Shown piece by piece: positions 11,517-24,432 of a stretch of 64,000 nucleotides of DNA. Source of the DNA: Xanthoparmelia taractica (Eukaryota; Ascomycota; Lecanoromycetes; Lecanorales; Parmeliaceae). The stretch spans positions 112,296-176,295 of the forward strand of contig JANQBS010000072.1 of assembly GCA_033085395.1 (NCBI GenBank), in the 5' to 3' direction. How positions within the stretch are numbered: position 1 is the stretch's first letter; each line of letters begins with the position of its first letter. A program made the position numbers and the translations under genes. The notes under the pieces were generated by a model, which was given only the letters and a program-made list of their open reading frames with translations, made no database searches and was not told where the DNA came from.

Positions 11517-13269
11517 TCATCGCCGTTTATGGACAATCTTGGTGACTGCGTGTCTAATGATAATCCCAGCCCTCTCAATCTCCTTTTTGGAGAGCCCAGA
11601 GGTGACGCAAACCTTCAGTGCCGGCTGAAGCTCCCATCCCGTGTCCTTGCTCGTGGCATTGATTGCTCGCGGCATACTCTTGAGCCGCGTTATCAGGACA
11701 CCGTTTGCCAACGCCTAAGAAGCTGTTCAGTATTGCTCCTCGCTCGTCGGCCAATCCTTGTGTTTGACCTACTTCATCAACAACCTCCTGCAAAAGCTGC
11801 TCTTGATCTGCCATCCCCATTTTTCTGCTGGTAATCAAGTCCGGTTTTAACGTCAGAATCATGATTGGATTGTAAGCAGAACTTGTACAATGTACCCAAT
11901 CACTTCTCGGATCTAATTGCGCCCACATGGTCTTGATGTTCTCCCTGACTGTGGTCAACATGTCCGGGCTTGTCTGTAGCATTGACAAGACTTCGCTTGC
12001 CGTCGTCGCTAGCATTGCTGGGAGGGCAGCCGAGAACGTGTACGCCGACGCTGAGATCCGCTGATGCTCCACGATAGCGTCTGAGCCCGCGCAGAAGCCA
12101 CCGCCAGCACATAAGGGTCCCGCCAAAGATCCAACAATCATGTCAACCTCCGCTGCGTCCACGTTTTGGTGCTCGGTAATGCCTCGACCAGTCCTGCCCA
12201 AGACGCCAAAAGACCAGGTCTCGTCCAGAATGATTCGGAACTTATACTGGTGCCCAAGCTCGATCTACGTCGCCCGAATAAGCAGGAACACTGCATGTAT
12301 ATAGAATCAACGTACAATTCTGGGCAGGTCAATCATATCTCCCACATTCTCGAAGAGTCCCTCCGTAATAATGAACCGCCGTGTCAACGGCTTCTTTGCC
12401 TGCTCAATCACAACCTTTTCTAGCACTCGCTGCAAATCCTGCATATCATTGTGTGCGTACCACCGGATCGTGCTCCGCGATATCTGAATACCCTTCCGAA
12501 TGGCATAATTGACCGCTCTGTCCGCAACGATGATGTCGCCTCGTTTCGAAAAAGCTGATATGACGCTTGAGATTGTAGAAAAGGCCTGCGCGTAAACTAT
12601 GCATGCGGGCGTGCCCAAGTGGGCTGCTATATCTGCTTCGGTCTTGATATGTACATCTTGTGTGCCATAGAACCCAGGAGGGCTGCAGGGACCAACCCCA
12701 TAGGTGCGAAGGACTTGAATGGCTTTCTCTTTCAAGGTTTCATTGCTGACGAGATTGTAGAAGTTGTAGGAAGCAAGGTTCGTCACTGTGCGGCCGTTTG
12801 ACAATTTTGATTTCGGGCCTGTGGGTCTTGGTATCTGTCAGTCCTGCGGAAGTAAAGCGGAGCCCCTAGACGTCCACATTGCCTCTTACCCAACAATCAC
12901 GGGCCTCTTCTCATTCTCTGCTTCTTCAAAGGAGGTTTGAGGTGCTACAAGAGGCTCAGGCGTCCATTCATCAACGAGCTCGTCGACTTCCTTTGACCGT
13001 GTCAGCAATTGGCTGATGCCGGAGGGAAGGTTACAAGCCTCTTCTGACAGTGTGACGTATGATTTTTTCTGGGTCGAGTAGGCAGGTGCAGCTAGGTATC
13101 TGATAGCGAACAGGACAAGAAAGAGCTCGACGGCAGACCTCACAGGGTCATTCTGGTAACTTGACTTGACGTATCGAAGGAATATCGCGGAACCGGGTAC
13201 TTTGTGAAACTGAATGGATACTTCCCTCAAGATATCATTAAGCCAACTTTGTACGTCTTGCGCGTCCAT
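11517..13269 (-). CDS. LCB1: serine palmitoyltransferase subunit 1 (Lcb1)
   Basis: Four exons, 13269-12890, 12826-12316, 12264-11773 and 11714-11517, give 526 residues. The N-terminus carries a membrane segment (residues about 42-62, ELFLVLFAIRYLAA). The aminotransferase class I/II fold follows, with the conserved blocks GPTGPKSKLSNGRTVTNLAS, ILDETWSFGVLGRTGRG and EVDMIVGSLAG. Lcb1 pairs with Lcb2 in the endoplasmic reticulum to condense serine with palmitoyl-CoA, the first step of sphingolipid synthesis. In Lcb1 the region equivalent to the PLP-lysine site has no catalytic Lys, and here too the segment GSLAGPLCAGGGFCAGS lacks it. The start is the first ATG, in a strong context (CACCATGG). 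Length matches the family. Confidence 0.95.
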
Positions 13270-13916
13270 GGTGGACGATGTTTATAAGGGGAACGGGAAT
13301 GGACATGTACCTTACCTTTACTTTTAAAACGTACCTATAATACGGTACCTAAGGCAAGGTAAGAAATTGAGCTTAGCGCTCACTCCTACTGGTATCGAAC
13401 GATGCCTTGACTACCTTATCAGTTGTTCAATTCACACGTACCCAGATACATGTAGGTAATGGTCAAGAGTGCGAGTACACATCTGACATACTGCGTGTCG
13501 AGTTACATAAGGTAGTCAGATGAGGAAGCATAGGCTGGCTCTAATTGTGCTAATCGTTCACCGGGTTCATCGATCAAAAACACGCCATTTCAACTCCCTT
13601 CAATGCATTGTAATGCTAGCCATCCGAGGCAAAGCACATCCATTACCAACTAATAAAGCTAATCTTCCACTGGCGCAACGTGTAGAAATGCATGACTACT
13701 GAAAGAGTACAATCATGTGCCGAGAGCACAAAACGAGTGACATCGTCCATCCCAGGCGCCCAAGTCCCCCAGTTGGGAGAGAGACAAACGGTCCGCTTGA
13801 TATGCTATCATTAGTCTACCGGATACGGAGACAAACCTTAGGCCGCGTGAATTATTTGTACATTTTTGGTAACAATCATCAATCTTATTGCTTTCATGCA
13901 GGTGGCACGGTCACGG
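13270..13916. other. intergenic, promoter of LCB1 and 3' flank of FKS1
   Basis: Tandem genes on the minus strand flank this stretch. It contains short repeats of a TACCT/AGGTA type near 13300-13360 upstream of LCB1. Nothing else is recognised. Confidence 0.4.
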
Positions 13917-16900
13917 CTAGGATGACAAAGATGTTGCTGCTGCGCTTGCAGTCGCCGCACCACCCCCTAGGCCTTTAACAAGGGCAGACCCAGTTTGACG
14001 GTTACTTGTGTCATTGTTGTTGAGACCAGTGGGTTGAAGGAGGTTTAGGGGGATATCCAATTTGCCGAGGTACTTCCCAGCGACAATTGGTCCGACGATC
14101 AGAGCCATGAATATGATGAACATGAAGAAGTAGAGCATGGCAAAGCGGATGACTCTACGCTTCCGTAGCTTCGATTGCTTTAGCGAGTAGATCGGAGGTC
14201 GGATTTGACGACTAGAGAAGTGTTAGTATATTCCGCAGCTCCCAATCCGAGTTTTGGAAGAACCCACCTTGGTCGAAGCCAGAAGAGCATGACGGAGTGG
14301 AGTTTGTCGATGTACGGCAGAACAATGACCGGAAGCATTATGAAGAGGAGTAGGTGCCCAAGGATGAAGTCAGCTGCAAACAGGCCGAGTTCAGTAATCT
14401 TGCAGAGATATTCTCGTCCGGGCTGGGAGAGCGAGTGCCATCCCATATTGTACCATTTCCCGGTCCACCAAGCAATGTTGGAAGAATCGGATTTGAACTC
14501 GCGGGTGAGGGCAAGGGCAATGATTAACTTCAGGATAAATCTCTGGAGCGCAACGACTGCAATCATGCCGAGCAGCGCCTTCGCGAATACAAATCCCTCA
14601 AGGAAGAACATGACTTCGAAGAATGCGAGGAGCATGATGACAGCTACACCATGAGCAATGGCAGCGAGGACTGATCCAAACTTTTTGCAACACATGCTGA
14701 GGAGGGGTCCCATGCAACAAGCCATTCCAAACAAGCCTGCCAAGACTCCAGCGTTGATTGCGATTGGCGCAAAGGCAACAGCGGCGACCCGAATTAGGGA
14801 GTTTGTGGCTGTGGGTCGTGAAACGCCGGTTTGTGCATTGATGAAAAGATAAGGAATCAGCGTTGCGCCCACGAGTAGCAATGGACTGATGATTTCACTG
14901 AAGAATATGTTGGTGAAATGAGCTCGTGGTGCATCGCCAGAGAGCTTCGAAGATGGTTCTCCGAGTGCTTTGCGCTTGTAACCAGTAAGACGAGTTCGCG
15001 ATAGGCGGCAAAAAGCAATCCATGAGGAGGCGTGAGACCTTGAATTGCCGCGAGATAGCCATCGCAAGAAGTCACGATAGTCAATGAAGAAGTCGTTCCA
15101 CGAAAATTGGTGAGGGTTGAATAGGAAGGGACAGACACAGAAGGCGAGTAAGGACACCCAAAAGTATGTCAGCTCGAGTCCCCAAATGGTCAAAGTGGCA
15201 AATAGCAACATCATCAAGAGTCGCGAGCCTAAGTAGATTGAGGGCCCAGCGAATCTCGAGTATAGGACGCCGAACGGAATGCGAGCGGTTGCGAATCCAC
15301 GGCCAGTACCTATGTAGCGCGCACCACCGTAGGAAAGGTCCTGGCTAAGGGAGCTGGCGTAGATCTGGCACACAAACACTTCGAACAGAGGCGAAAACGA
15401 TGAGAAGTGTTTGGACAGCCGAGTAGCTGCACGCCAAAAACCTCGTTCCGTAAGCTCCTGTACAATGAGTGGTATGAACGAGAGGAAAAACACGATGAAG
15501 ATGGAGACAACGCAGCGGTACACCCAATCGAGAATCGGAACAAGGTTGGCGCAACCTGTCGGCTTCAAAGGATCGGTGATGGGTTTGTTCCTGTCGTACC
15601 TGCAAATGATGGTTTCATGGCGCAGAGCTCCAATGTTGATCAAACAGAGCATGAACATTTGAAGCGACGAGATGATGAACAGGTTGTTGATATGGAAACC
15701 AGGATGGGCGTAGTAGAACGAAAGGAAGCGGTCGAGAGGAAGTTGAGTGCCAAGGTAGTAGTACTCCCTGGAGAGCATTTGTTCGCCCATACCAGTACCG
15801 ATCTTTGTCGTGAAGTTCAGGATAGATCCGAAGCCGAGATCACGACCCTTGCCACATTGATAATATTCACAGTGCTTGATGCGTCCACCTCGAAGCAGAG
15901 CATTCATGCCAGCGTAGATGTCTTCATTCAGGTGAAGGCCTTTTTGAGCCTTGGAGACACCGCCACGAGTGCTCATAAAGATACCGTTGAGAAAATCGGG
16001 ATGCCCGTAATGCAATTTTCCACCAATCTGGGCCAGGGTGCGTGAGAAGAGAGTACCGAAGGTTTGTTCCTTTCCAGCAGCGACATCCCCCAAAATGCCA
16101 ATGTTCTCGGAAAAGATGTATTCGCGGGCACCGAGGATAGCGACAGGGGTAGTATCGCTGGCTGGCACACCGGGCGAGTATGGCGAGACGTTGTCAGTGG
16201 TCATCTCTTCGAATTCAGCAAGTACGCTGCGAATCTTCAGGCATTCTTCGAGATAGTTGTCCTGATTAGCGTCGATCAACTGGATGTATTCTCCGCGGTA
16301 GAATATCAGCGAATGATTTTGGTTGTCCGATTTGCCGTCTCCCAGAATGGGATTGCCAGATAGCTGGATCCGGAACTTGGGACGACGCATGCCATTGTCC
16401 ATGAGCTCAGAGTGGCCGTCGATTAAAGCCGAGTAGAGACGCGGCTCTTCACCTTCATTGACGGGGGGTTCCTCGTCAAGATAGGCAATTTGCAGGTCAG
16501 GGTAGGCTCTTAGGAGGAACTCGGTGTTCTCACGCTCTTCCTTATTGAACTTGGCATATCGCTGCATAGAGACCACAATCTTAAATTTTCGGCGAGCCAT
16601 GCGCTCCAGTTCGCGCTCCAGCTTCTCTGAATTACCTCCAAACATTTGTACCACCTCGGGGTTTTCAACGCGGTAAAGTAGTTTGATAGCACGGCTATAG
16701 TTCATGAAACCGGAGATTGTGCGGTAGAGCGTTTGAGAGCGCAATGAGGCCCAGATTCGCGTACGCAGGGTATACTCTGGAGCAGCGGATTTGAACCCGA
16801 TGCAGTAGAATGGTAGATCATCAATCTTGCTCTTCGCGGTATCCTTCTCAGATTTTTCATAGTCTCCATTGAATTGAGAGGTCTCATCGGCCAGGATCTT

Positions 16901-19860
16901 GGTGTCTTTAACAAAACAGTCCCATTCATGGGGATGCAGCTGCTTGAGGTATTCCAGTAGAGTCACTCTTGAGTAGGGCTCGTCTTCGCGGATGATTTCC
17001 CGCAGAGAGAGAAGTATCTTCTCCCCGTAATGGGGAATTAGCACGGTGAAGGTTGGCATGTTGTCAACCGGTAACGGCTCTGGGATGGGCGTGGATAGCG
17101 ATTGAGCAAAGAATGAAATGCGTCGCTCCGCCTCGCTCTGCGTTGGGAAGAACTCGGTCTTGAACGAATGATCCTCTTGAGACACAAAGAACGTCGGTGC
17201 ACGTAAGGTTCTCTTGCCTTCCTGTTCCGAAGGCACTTGGTGGTAAAGCAATTTCTGGACATGATCGATGGCTAGGAGGTGCTCTCGGTACATAGAGATG
17301 ACGATGGCATTCCATATTTGAGATATCAGTACCTTGGGCTTGTATTTGATCTCCATGTCGGTCGTCGCAAGGATCTTAGAATAGACACGCTTTGGCAAGC
17401 GAGAGAAAATATTTCTCCAGGGAGTCCAGATGGAAACGCCGAGGTAGAAAGACCGAGACACGGAGAAGACGCAATTGAAAATGATGTACCAAAGATATGT
17501 GTCGAGGAAGAACAGACAGATGTCAGTAATGAACATGAGGCCGAGTGTGATCCTTGGCTGCTGTTTACACAAAACGTCACCAATAATTTTATCGCCCGCG
17601 CATTTGCTGATCTTCATTTCGGACAGAATGCGAATGGGGTCACGGAATGACAACGTCAGGAAGTAGTAAGATTCAACGAGTTTGGCTGTGAACACCATGA
17701 CCCAGAGACCATAGGACATCCACATGTCATTGCCCTTCAGACGAGGGAAGCTTGCCGTGAAAGTCTGACTTGCCACGTACTGTCGCGAATTTTTCTTCAT
17801 ATAACTCCCGAACAAGCCACCAAGCGGCATGAAGGCGAAGAAGACGAACGTTGCGAGGGCGACGAAGAATTGGATGACACCGAGGATGTGGGCAATCTTG
17901 GTCGAGTCACTGATGCCGAAGATGTATACGCTAGGAGCGATGTTAATGACGAAGATGACGATGAGGAAAAACAATCGTTTTGTCAGGTGCTGCGCGCCAG
18001 CCCATCGTCGCGGAACGTACATCCATTCGGCGACGGTAGCGAGGATCATGATGAAAGAGGCAAGAGTACCTCCAAGTGCAGGAGCAGACCAATTTGCTGC
18101 AGGCTTCGGCGGGTTGTTCAGTTGCTGCTGGTAGTGCTTGGTGTAGAATGTTGGCGAGTTGTGGGATGTGTAGAACCAGAAAGCGGTCAAATGAATGACC
18201 CAGACGCGGTTGAAATTGACAAGCAAATGGAACCATGATCGTGTTTCCTTGTAAGTCTTGAAAAACACTTTCTTCCACGTCACTTGGCTGAGCTTGAGAT
18301 AGCGCTCCCCGGCTGGAAAATCCACGAGCCTGGTCTTGTCTTCCATAACGATCCTCTCTATGCCTTCAGGATACCAGAAAAGCTGATTAATGTCATCGTA
18401 ACCGATGACGCTGCTGTGGTCTTTCTCCCGTCGGACATACTTTCCATCCAGAATCTCGTACCCTTGATCTCGGCAATACTGGTACAATGGGGTAATCACA
18501 GTATTGAGGTAAGTAAATTCCTCAATAGGTTCCACTCGATTTTGGCACTCTGGTGTCGCAAGGTAGTCGAGGGCACATTTGTAGATAAAGCACAGACATT
18601 CGGGCATAAAGCGGACCTGATTGGCTTCACCCCAGCAAAGCAGATATAAAGCCACTTGCCGGACGCGATCGTGCTGTGACATACGGTTCATGCGTGTCTT
18701 CCATCGATACTCTGCAGCCTCCAGACTGTTATCGCCCTCGAGGCTCTCGAGCGTCTGGTCTTCATTCTCGGGATCCTTTGCCGCTGCTTTTTTCGCCGCT
18801 TTCCGTGCTTTGCGGGTCCTTCGATTCGCCTTGCCAAGTTTCATGTTTGCGAATCCAACGGCATCGTCTAAATCTAGATGTGCTGCAAAGTACCAGCGCC
18901 TGTAATTGGCATTGTCCCCACCAATGTAGTCGGCGTGGAGGGACAGTAGGGCTTGGTTTGGCGTCATACGGGAGGCACGAGAGTCCAGTAGTGTCATGAA
19001 ATGATCGTACATATTCCTCATGCTGTCACGTTGAAAACCGAACTTGGCAGTCAAATCCATAAATATGTCTTCAACTTCTTCTTTTGAGACGGGGATCTGA
19101 GCGTCCGAGGTCCAAGCAGGGTATGGCTCGCGAGATCTTTGCCCGGCAGGTAGCGCATTGCCATAGTCCATGCCGTAAATAGGAGTTGACGCCCCCGACG
19201 AGCGATTACCTCCGTACGAGATCTGTGATGAAGGCGGTCGATACCCACGCCCCCCACCTGGACCCTCGTTGTAGCTATTGTAACGCTCATCACCACGGCC
19301 ATAGTAGTCCATTTCCGCAGCTCGAGCCATATCAGACCTCATGGTGAAGTCGCTGAAGGTTTCCGAGTCTTCTTCTGAATCATGACCACGGCGCTTTGGC
19401 TTGGCTCTGCAGATCGTAAGCACAAATACGAAACGACATAGAAGGAGCACGAACCCATAGCCGCCCTGACCATAATGGGGTTGCTGCCCTGCAGCCGGCG
19501 TCCCTTGGTCGTAGTATTGATCATTGTAATACTCATCTTGGTAGCCTTGCTGATGGCCCTCATAGTAGCCGCCGTCTTGATGGTATTGGTTGGTAGAATC
19601 AGCATTGTAATATCCACTGAAGCATCACTCGTGAGCACAATGTATGCAATGCGTGCAGTCCAAACCTACGACTCGTCATAGTAACCACCATTTCCATGCC
19701 CTTGATGGTGGTGTCCATAGTCTTGCGGCTGCTCGCCATGCTGAGGATATTCCTGATGGTCGTAATAGCCTTGATTATGCTCGTCCTGGTAATATGAGTC
19801 TGTGGCTTGGTGTTCATGGCCATAACCATTGTCATAGCGGTCTTGAGGATGGCCCGACAT
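13917..19860 (-). CDS. FKS1: 1,3-beta-glucan synthase catalytic subunit
   Basis: Four exons, 19860-19670, 19616-19455, 19406-14268 and 14211-13917, encode 1928 residues, the usual size for Fks. The N-terminus is rich in Gly, Tyr, His and Gln. The glucan-synthase core (GT48) sits between two blocks of membrane helices. The enzyme makes the main wall glucan from UDP-glucose at the plasma membrane, regulated by Rho1. Echinocandin hot spot 1 is clear at about residue 700 (FLTLSFRDP). The position of hot spot 2 (about 1411) reads DWVYRCVV. The large third exon has no internal intron. A GTAAGA donor at 20011 and an AG at 19894 upstream of the ATG suggest a 5' leader intron. The gene is divergent from the GH72 gene at 22185. 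Confidence 0.96.
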
Positions 19861-22184
19861 GATGGAGGATGATGAAAAACGTTGAGATTGTGCCTGCGTA
19901 CCATTAAATGACGACCAATTGCAGAACGGATGACAGTGAAGACAAAGAGCAGGAACTGGAGTAACAAGCGACGTGGACGCAACCAGGGATGTGGGACGCG
20001 AATATTCTTACCTCAAAAGTTGCCCATTGAAGAGAAGACTAAAATGAGATTATTATAGAGCAGTAGACTGATGATGGGTTGGTCGAACAGAACGTTCAAG
20101 CTGTCGCGTGTAGTTTTGTTTTGCCAACCTGAAACTGGGGGTAGAAGTGAGCGAAAAGTCTGATCCAGCCCACAATTATTCTTGCTTATTATGGCGACAA
20201 TGGCAAATTGTTTGGTCGAGTGCTCAAATGATTGAGGATGGATGATGGGCTGGCGTGGTGTTGATAACGAAAGTGGAGAGGAGGGACCAGGCAGGTTGTT
20301 TGACTGCGCAGTTGCTCCGCGCTACCCAATCTTGCGCTGTGCCTTCCAACAGGTCCGGTCAACAGCAGCGCCGGCCTTTGTACCGGTGAGCGAGCGAGAG
20401 ATATCGCCGGCAACAAGGACGGACAGATCGATTGAGGTGTAGAGGTAAAGAGAGACAGCGTGAAGGTTGGAAAGGAGCAGAAGGGGGCTTGGTGGAAAAA
20501 AAAGGGAGAAACAAACGCACAGCGTTACCCACCAGGATTTTCCGCTAAGCTCAGGTGGATTATTACGCTGCACATCAGCCAATCTGATTGGCTGACGGTT
20601 TGTGACGGATGTAATCTGTTGAGCGGAATACCATACAGTATTCAATACATCAAACTGTACAGTGTACGGCTGGTTCCGGGTCAGGGCAGCATGTACGTAC
20701 TCGTACCAGAGACAGTCGGTTTCTGCACGAAATACCACACCTAAAGTCCTTCTACATGCTGAGTTCTATTGTCATGTTGGTTTCGGCGCAACATCAGGGC
20801 AACAGGTATCGTACATCTAAATAAGGGACGGTCCAAGGACCGACCTCGACGGCATCCAAGGATTTTAGGGTTTGCGAGGCCTTGATCCTTTCACTGAATG
20901 GCGACAGTACGTCACGCATCACCAGTCCCAGAATGCACGGTTTGAGCCATAAAGATGTTCTCTTATCTCCATCAGTAAATTCTATAAACGGTATACCTTT
21001 TATGTTTGATAAGGAGATTGGATAATGAAGAAAGCGTTGAACGGGGTTTAAAAGGGGTAGAGCAGTGGGATAAAAATAAGTTGTTGGTGGCAAGGAGTGA
21101 AGATCCTGTACTTAAGTACTTCGGATACCTTAAGGGGCAACCCACTGGACTGGAAATTTATTTACGGAGTACAGCCGCAGCATTACAAAATACACGTATT
21201 GTACAGTTACACTGGCGATTGGGGGGGTGTTCGATACTGCTGACAGGCTCAATCCGCTTGATTTATGTGGATAAGGTAGAGATAACAGATTGTTTACGAA
21301 GTACAGTACCTTACTTAGGGTATTACGCGTTCGCTTTAGCTGCCTCGTCTTTGATAAAGAGAAGGATATTTGGTACTGGCCTGCAAGGCCACGTCCGCCC
21401 TGCCTTACCCTTTAGATGTACTCCGTACAGTAGCGGGTAACCGTAGCAGCAGTTTGTTTGGCTTGGCATCGTTCGGCCAACGGTTGTTCGTTCATGCACG
21501 TGACTTGAATCTATTTTGGGTATCAAAAAGGCTTGCGTGGCTTTCGATGAAAGGGGGGGGCGGCAAATAATATAAAATAATCAATATACTGATTGGAAGT
21601 TGTTTGAGAAGGACGAATTATTACTCCTACTACTTACTTCGTACCAAGTATATTATTCTATTACGTGCCGTGTGCAATAACTCAATGGGTTAGAGGCCAA
21701 CAACTAAAAGTACTGCGGCAGTGGCATTGGGTCACTGTTTCGAAAGTCTGACACTAATTGTCCCTGAGACCTTCCCCCCTAACCCCCTTACCCTTAGAAA
21801 GTACGAGTACCCTACCAGAACCCCCCGAATGATTGCTGCCAAGTCTACTCTTCCTCAGTAATCTTTCCTCACCATCACTAGTATTATTATTATTATTTTT
21901 ATTGTTATCATTTCTCAACTTGTCTTTACAACTTCCATACTCCAACTTTTCAACTGCCCACTCTCATTTGACTCCTTCCTTCTTGAGCGGCAACTGCATT
22001 AAGGCATCGGGGAGGGGCGAGTCTCTCGTTCATCTGCACCTTCCCACTTCATTCTTGGCCGCTGCTTTATCCTTTTCGGGCGCAAAGCAGTAGGACACGC
22101 TCCACTCTCGCATATACATCAATTATATCACTCAATCATCATCCACATCGCCTCCCTCATCCCTACACCCCGTCAGTAGCACTC
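19861..22184. promoter_or_regulatory. 2.3 kb shared divergent promoter between FKS1 and the GH72 gene
   Basis: No coding sequence is recognised in the 2.3 kb between the two start codons. On the FKS1 side a possible leader intron spans 19894-20011 on the minus strand. On the GH72 side, 21880-22180 is pyrimidine-rich with ATT repeats, as is common just upstream of highly expressed fungal genes. An A/T-rich stretch with many GTAC/TAC motifs lies between about 20600 and 21450. The functional elements themselves cannot be named from sequence alone. Confidence 0.5.
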
Positions 22185-24044
22185 ATGAAGGGTCTGGGAC
22201 TGATTTCCACCGGCATCGCTGCCACTACCTGGTTCGCGGCCTCAGCTGTCGCTCAACTTGACCCGATTGTGATCAAGGTACCTTTCTTTCGACTGGCCCC
22301 CCTCTTCCTTGTTGTAGCTGACATCCTTTTCAACTGCTCAGGGCTCCAAATTCTTCTACAAGACGAATGGCACTGAATTGTGGGTAGCTTCCTGGCAATC
22401 GAAGAGGAGCTTGCTCACCATTTTCCCCCCAGTTTCATCCGAGGAGTAGCCTACCAACGTAAGCTTCCCTAAACCACCGTCGAGATAGATCGGCTCTGAA
22501 TCTGCATTAGAGGACTTTTCTGGCAATGGGTCCACTACGACGACCACTGGTGGCACTGGATACACAGATCCGTTAGCAAATGCTACAAACTGTGCCCGCG
22601 ATGTTCCCCTGCTGCAAGGGCTCAGAACGAATACCATTCGTGTCTATGCTATTGATCCCACCAAGGACCATTCGGAATGTATGCAGATGCTTTCGAATGC
22701 TGGCATCTATGTCATATCCGACCTTAGCGAGCCCGCCGTATCTATCAATCGAGATACGCCTGAGTGGAACGAACGGATCTATTCACGCTACACCAAAGTT
22801 GTCGATGCTCTTGCCAACTACACAAACACCATTGGCTTCTTTGCCGGCAATGAAGTGTCCAACGCTCCCAACAACACTGCTGCAAGTGCTTTCGTCAAAG
22901 CCGCTGTCCGAGACATGAAAGCGTACATTGTCAATCAGAAATACCGAGCCATGGGCGTTGGATATGCGTCGGACGACGATGATACCCGAGTAGAGCTTGC
23001 GGATTACTTCAACTGTGGTACTCCAGCGGAAAGCATTGACTTCTGGGGTTACAACATCTACTCCTGGTGCGGGAAGTCATCCTACAGCGATTCTTCATAT
23101 GACGCTCGGACTCAAGAATTTTCATCCTACAATGTCCCTGCGTTTTTTGCCGAATATGGTTGCAACAAGGTTGAGCCACGACCGTTTGATGAGGTGGGCG
23201 CTCTTTTCGGCTCCAACATGTCTAAGGTTTGGTCTGGCGGGATCGTCTACATGTACTTCCAAGAAGCAAATGATTATGGTAAGCTCTGTGTTTCGTACGT
23301 TCGTCAGAAATGCTAATCCGAGCAGGGCTCGTAACCATCGGCAGCGACAACAAAGCCACGACGTTGTCGGACTACGATAACCTCTCCACCGCAATGGCCA
23401 AAGTGTCACCAACTGGAATCAACTCAGCCTCTTACACTCCGTCCAATTCCCCCCAAGCTTGTCCTACAACCAGTACTTGGGAAGCTGCCACCAATTTACC
23501 CCCAAGTCCGAACGACGCCATTTGCCAATGCATGGTACAGAACCTTACTTGCGTTGCCAAATCTGGTCTCAGTCCCGACAGCATAACAACTCAGTTCAAC
23601 TACATCTGTGATCCGGCGCAGGGCAACAACTGCGGTGGTATCCTCGCCAATGGCTCTACCGGCGTGTACGGCGCTTTCTCGGGTTGCAGCGACAGCGAGA
23701 GACTCTCTTATGCTTTTAACCAATACTATCTGAACCAAACCGCCACCAATACCCAAAACACAAGCCCTTGCGATTTCTCCGGAACTGCGCAGAAGGTTAC
23801 GCCCAAGCTTGCTTCCAGTTGTAAGGCGGTGGTAAGCCAGGCGGGGTCAGGAGGGACTGGTTCGATCACAAGTACGCCTACTGGTGGTAGTAGCGGTGGC
23901 AGTGGCTCCAACTCTGGCAGTGCTTCTACGAGCAAAGCCGCCGCAGTCATCCTTAGTGTGCCTGCCTTCGACTTTGGGATTCTCAAGCTTGCTGCCTACG
24001 TTACAAGTGCAATGCTTGTTGGTGCTGGAATGGTCTTGTTGTAA
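22185..24044 (+). CDS. gel: GPI-anchored 1,3-beta-glucanosyltransferase (GH72 with CBM43)
   Basis: Five exons, 22185-22277, 22342-22379, 22433-22458, 22511-23278 and 23326-24044, encode 547 residues. A signal peptide (about residues 1-23, ending AVAQ) precedes the GH72 barrel. The acid/base is E167 in AGNE and the nucleophile E267 in FFAEYG. A cysteine-rich X8/CBM43 module occupies about residues 375-470 (CQCMVQNLTC, YICD), then a Ser/Gly linker and a hydrophobic C-terminus (AAYVTSAMLVGAGMVLL) that fits a GPI signal. Enzymes of this GH72+ class (Gas1/Gel4) cleave and rejoin beta-1,3-glucan chains at the plasma membrane, elongating what Fks makes. Exon 3 is only 26 nt long. A 13-G run follows the stop codon at 24069-24081. 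Confidence 0.95.
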
Positions 24045-24068
24045 TCTATCAGGTATGGAGGTATTTGT

Positions 24069-24081
24069 GGGGGGGGGGGGG
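24069..24081 (+). repeat. 13-base G homopolymer
   Basis: An uninterrupted run of 13 G lies 25 bases after the stop codon of the GH72 gene, in the probable 3' UTR. It is prone to length variation and to sequencing error. Confidence 0.9.
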
Positions 24082-24432
24082 AACGTGCTTTAGCCGCCTC
24101 AGAGTAGGGCCTTGGACTTTCAAATGCTTAGATGAGGATGGACTTAAGAATTCGAATTCTTTGACAATCATGGCGTCCATGTTGACGATTTAAAATGTAG
24201 ATCATTGTGTATTTTACGGTCGTACTCATGGCTCGCAGGCTCCGATGCATATCCGCCTGTTCGCGTGTAAATGGTAAATAGTGAAATTTAGATCGTTTAG
24301 TAGTAAACGAAATAGGCATCTTGCCGAAGCGTCGCCCTTGGAAACGGAAAGTAAACAAAAAGTTCCTATTCCCATTCAGATGATTTTAAACCCACATTTG
24401 AATCTATAACTGAGTTTGGGCAAGTGTATACT

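Noticed and set aside
15407..16045. Open frame of 212 codons on the plus strand opposite FKS1
   Set aside because: It lies wholly antisense to the conserved glucan-synthase core and has no recognisable domain; a mirror of strong codon bias.
21006..21440. Open frame of 144 codons between FKS1 and the GH72 gene
   Set aside because: It does not start with ATG in a good context, has no domain and lies in an A/T-rich promoter region.
8369..24044. Secondary-metabolite gene cluster
   Set aside because: Neighbouring genes are wall and lipid housekeeping genes; no polyketide synthase, NRPS, terpene cyclase or tailoring oxidase is present.
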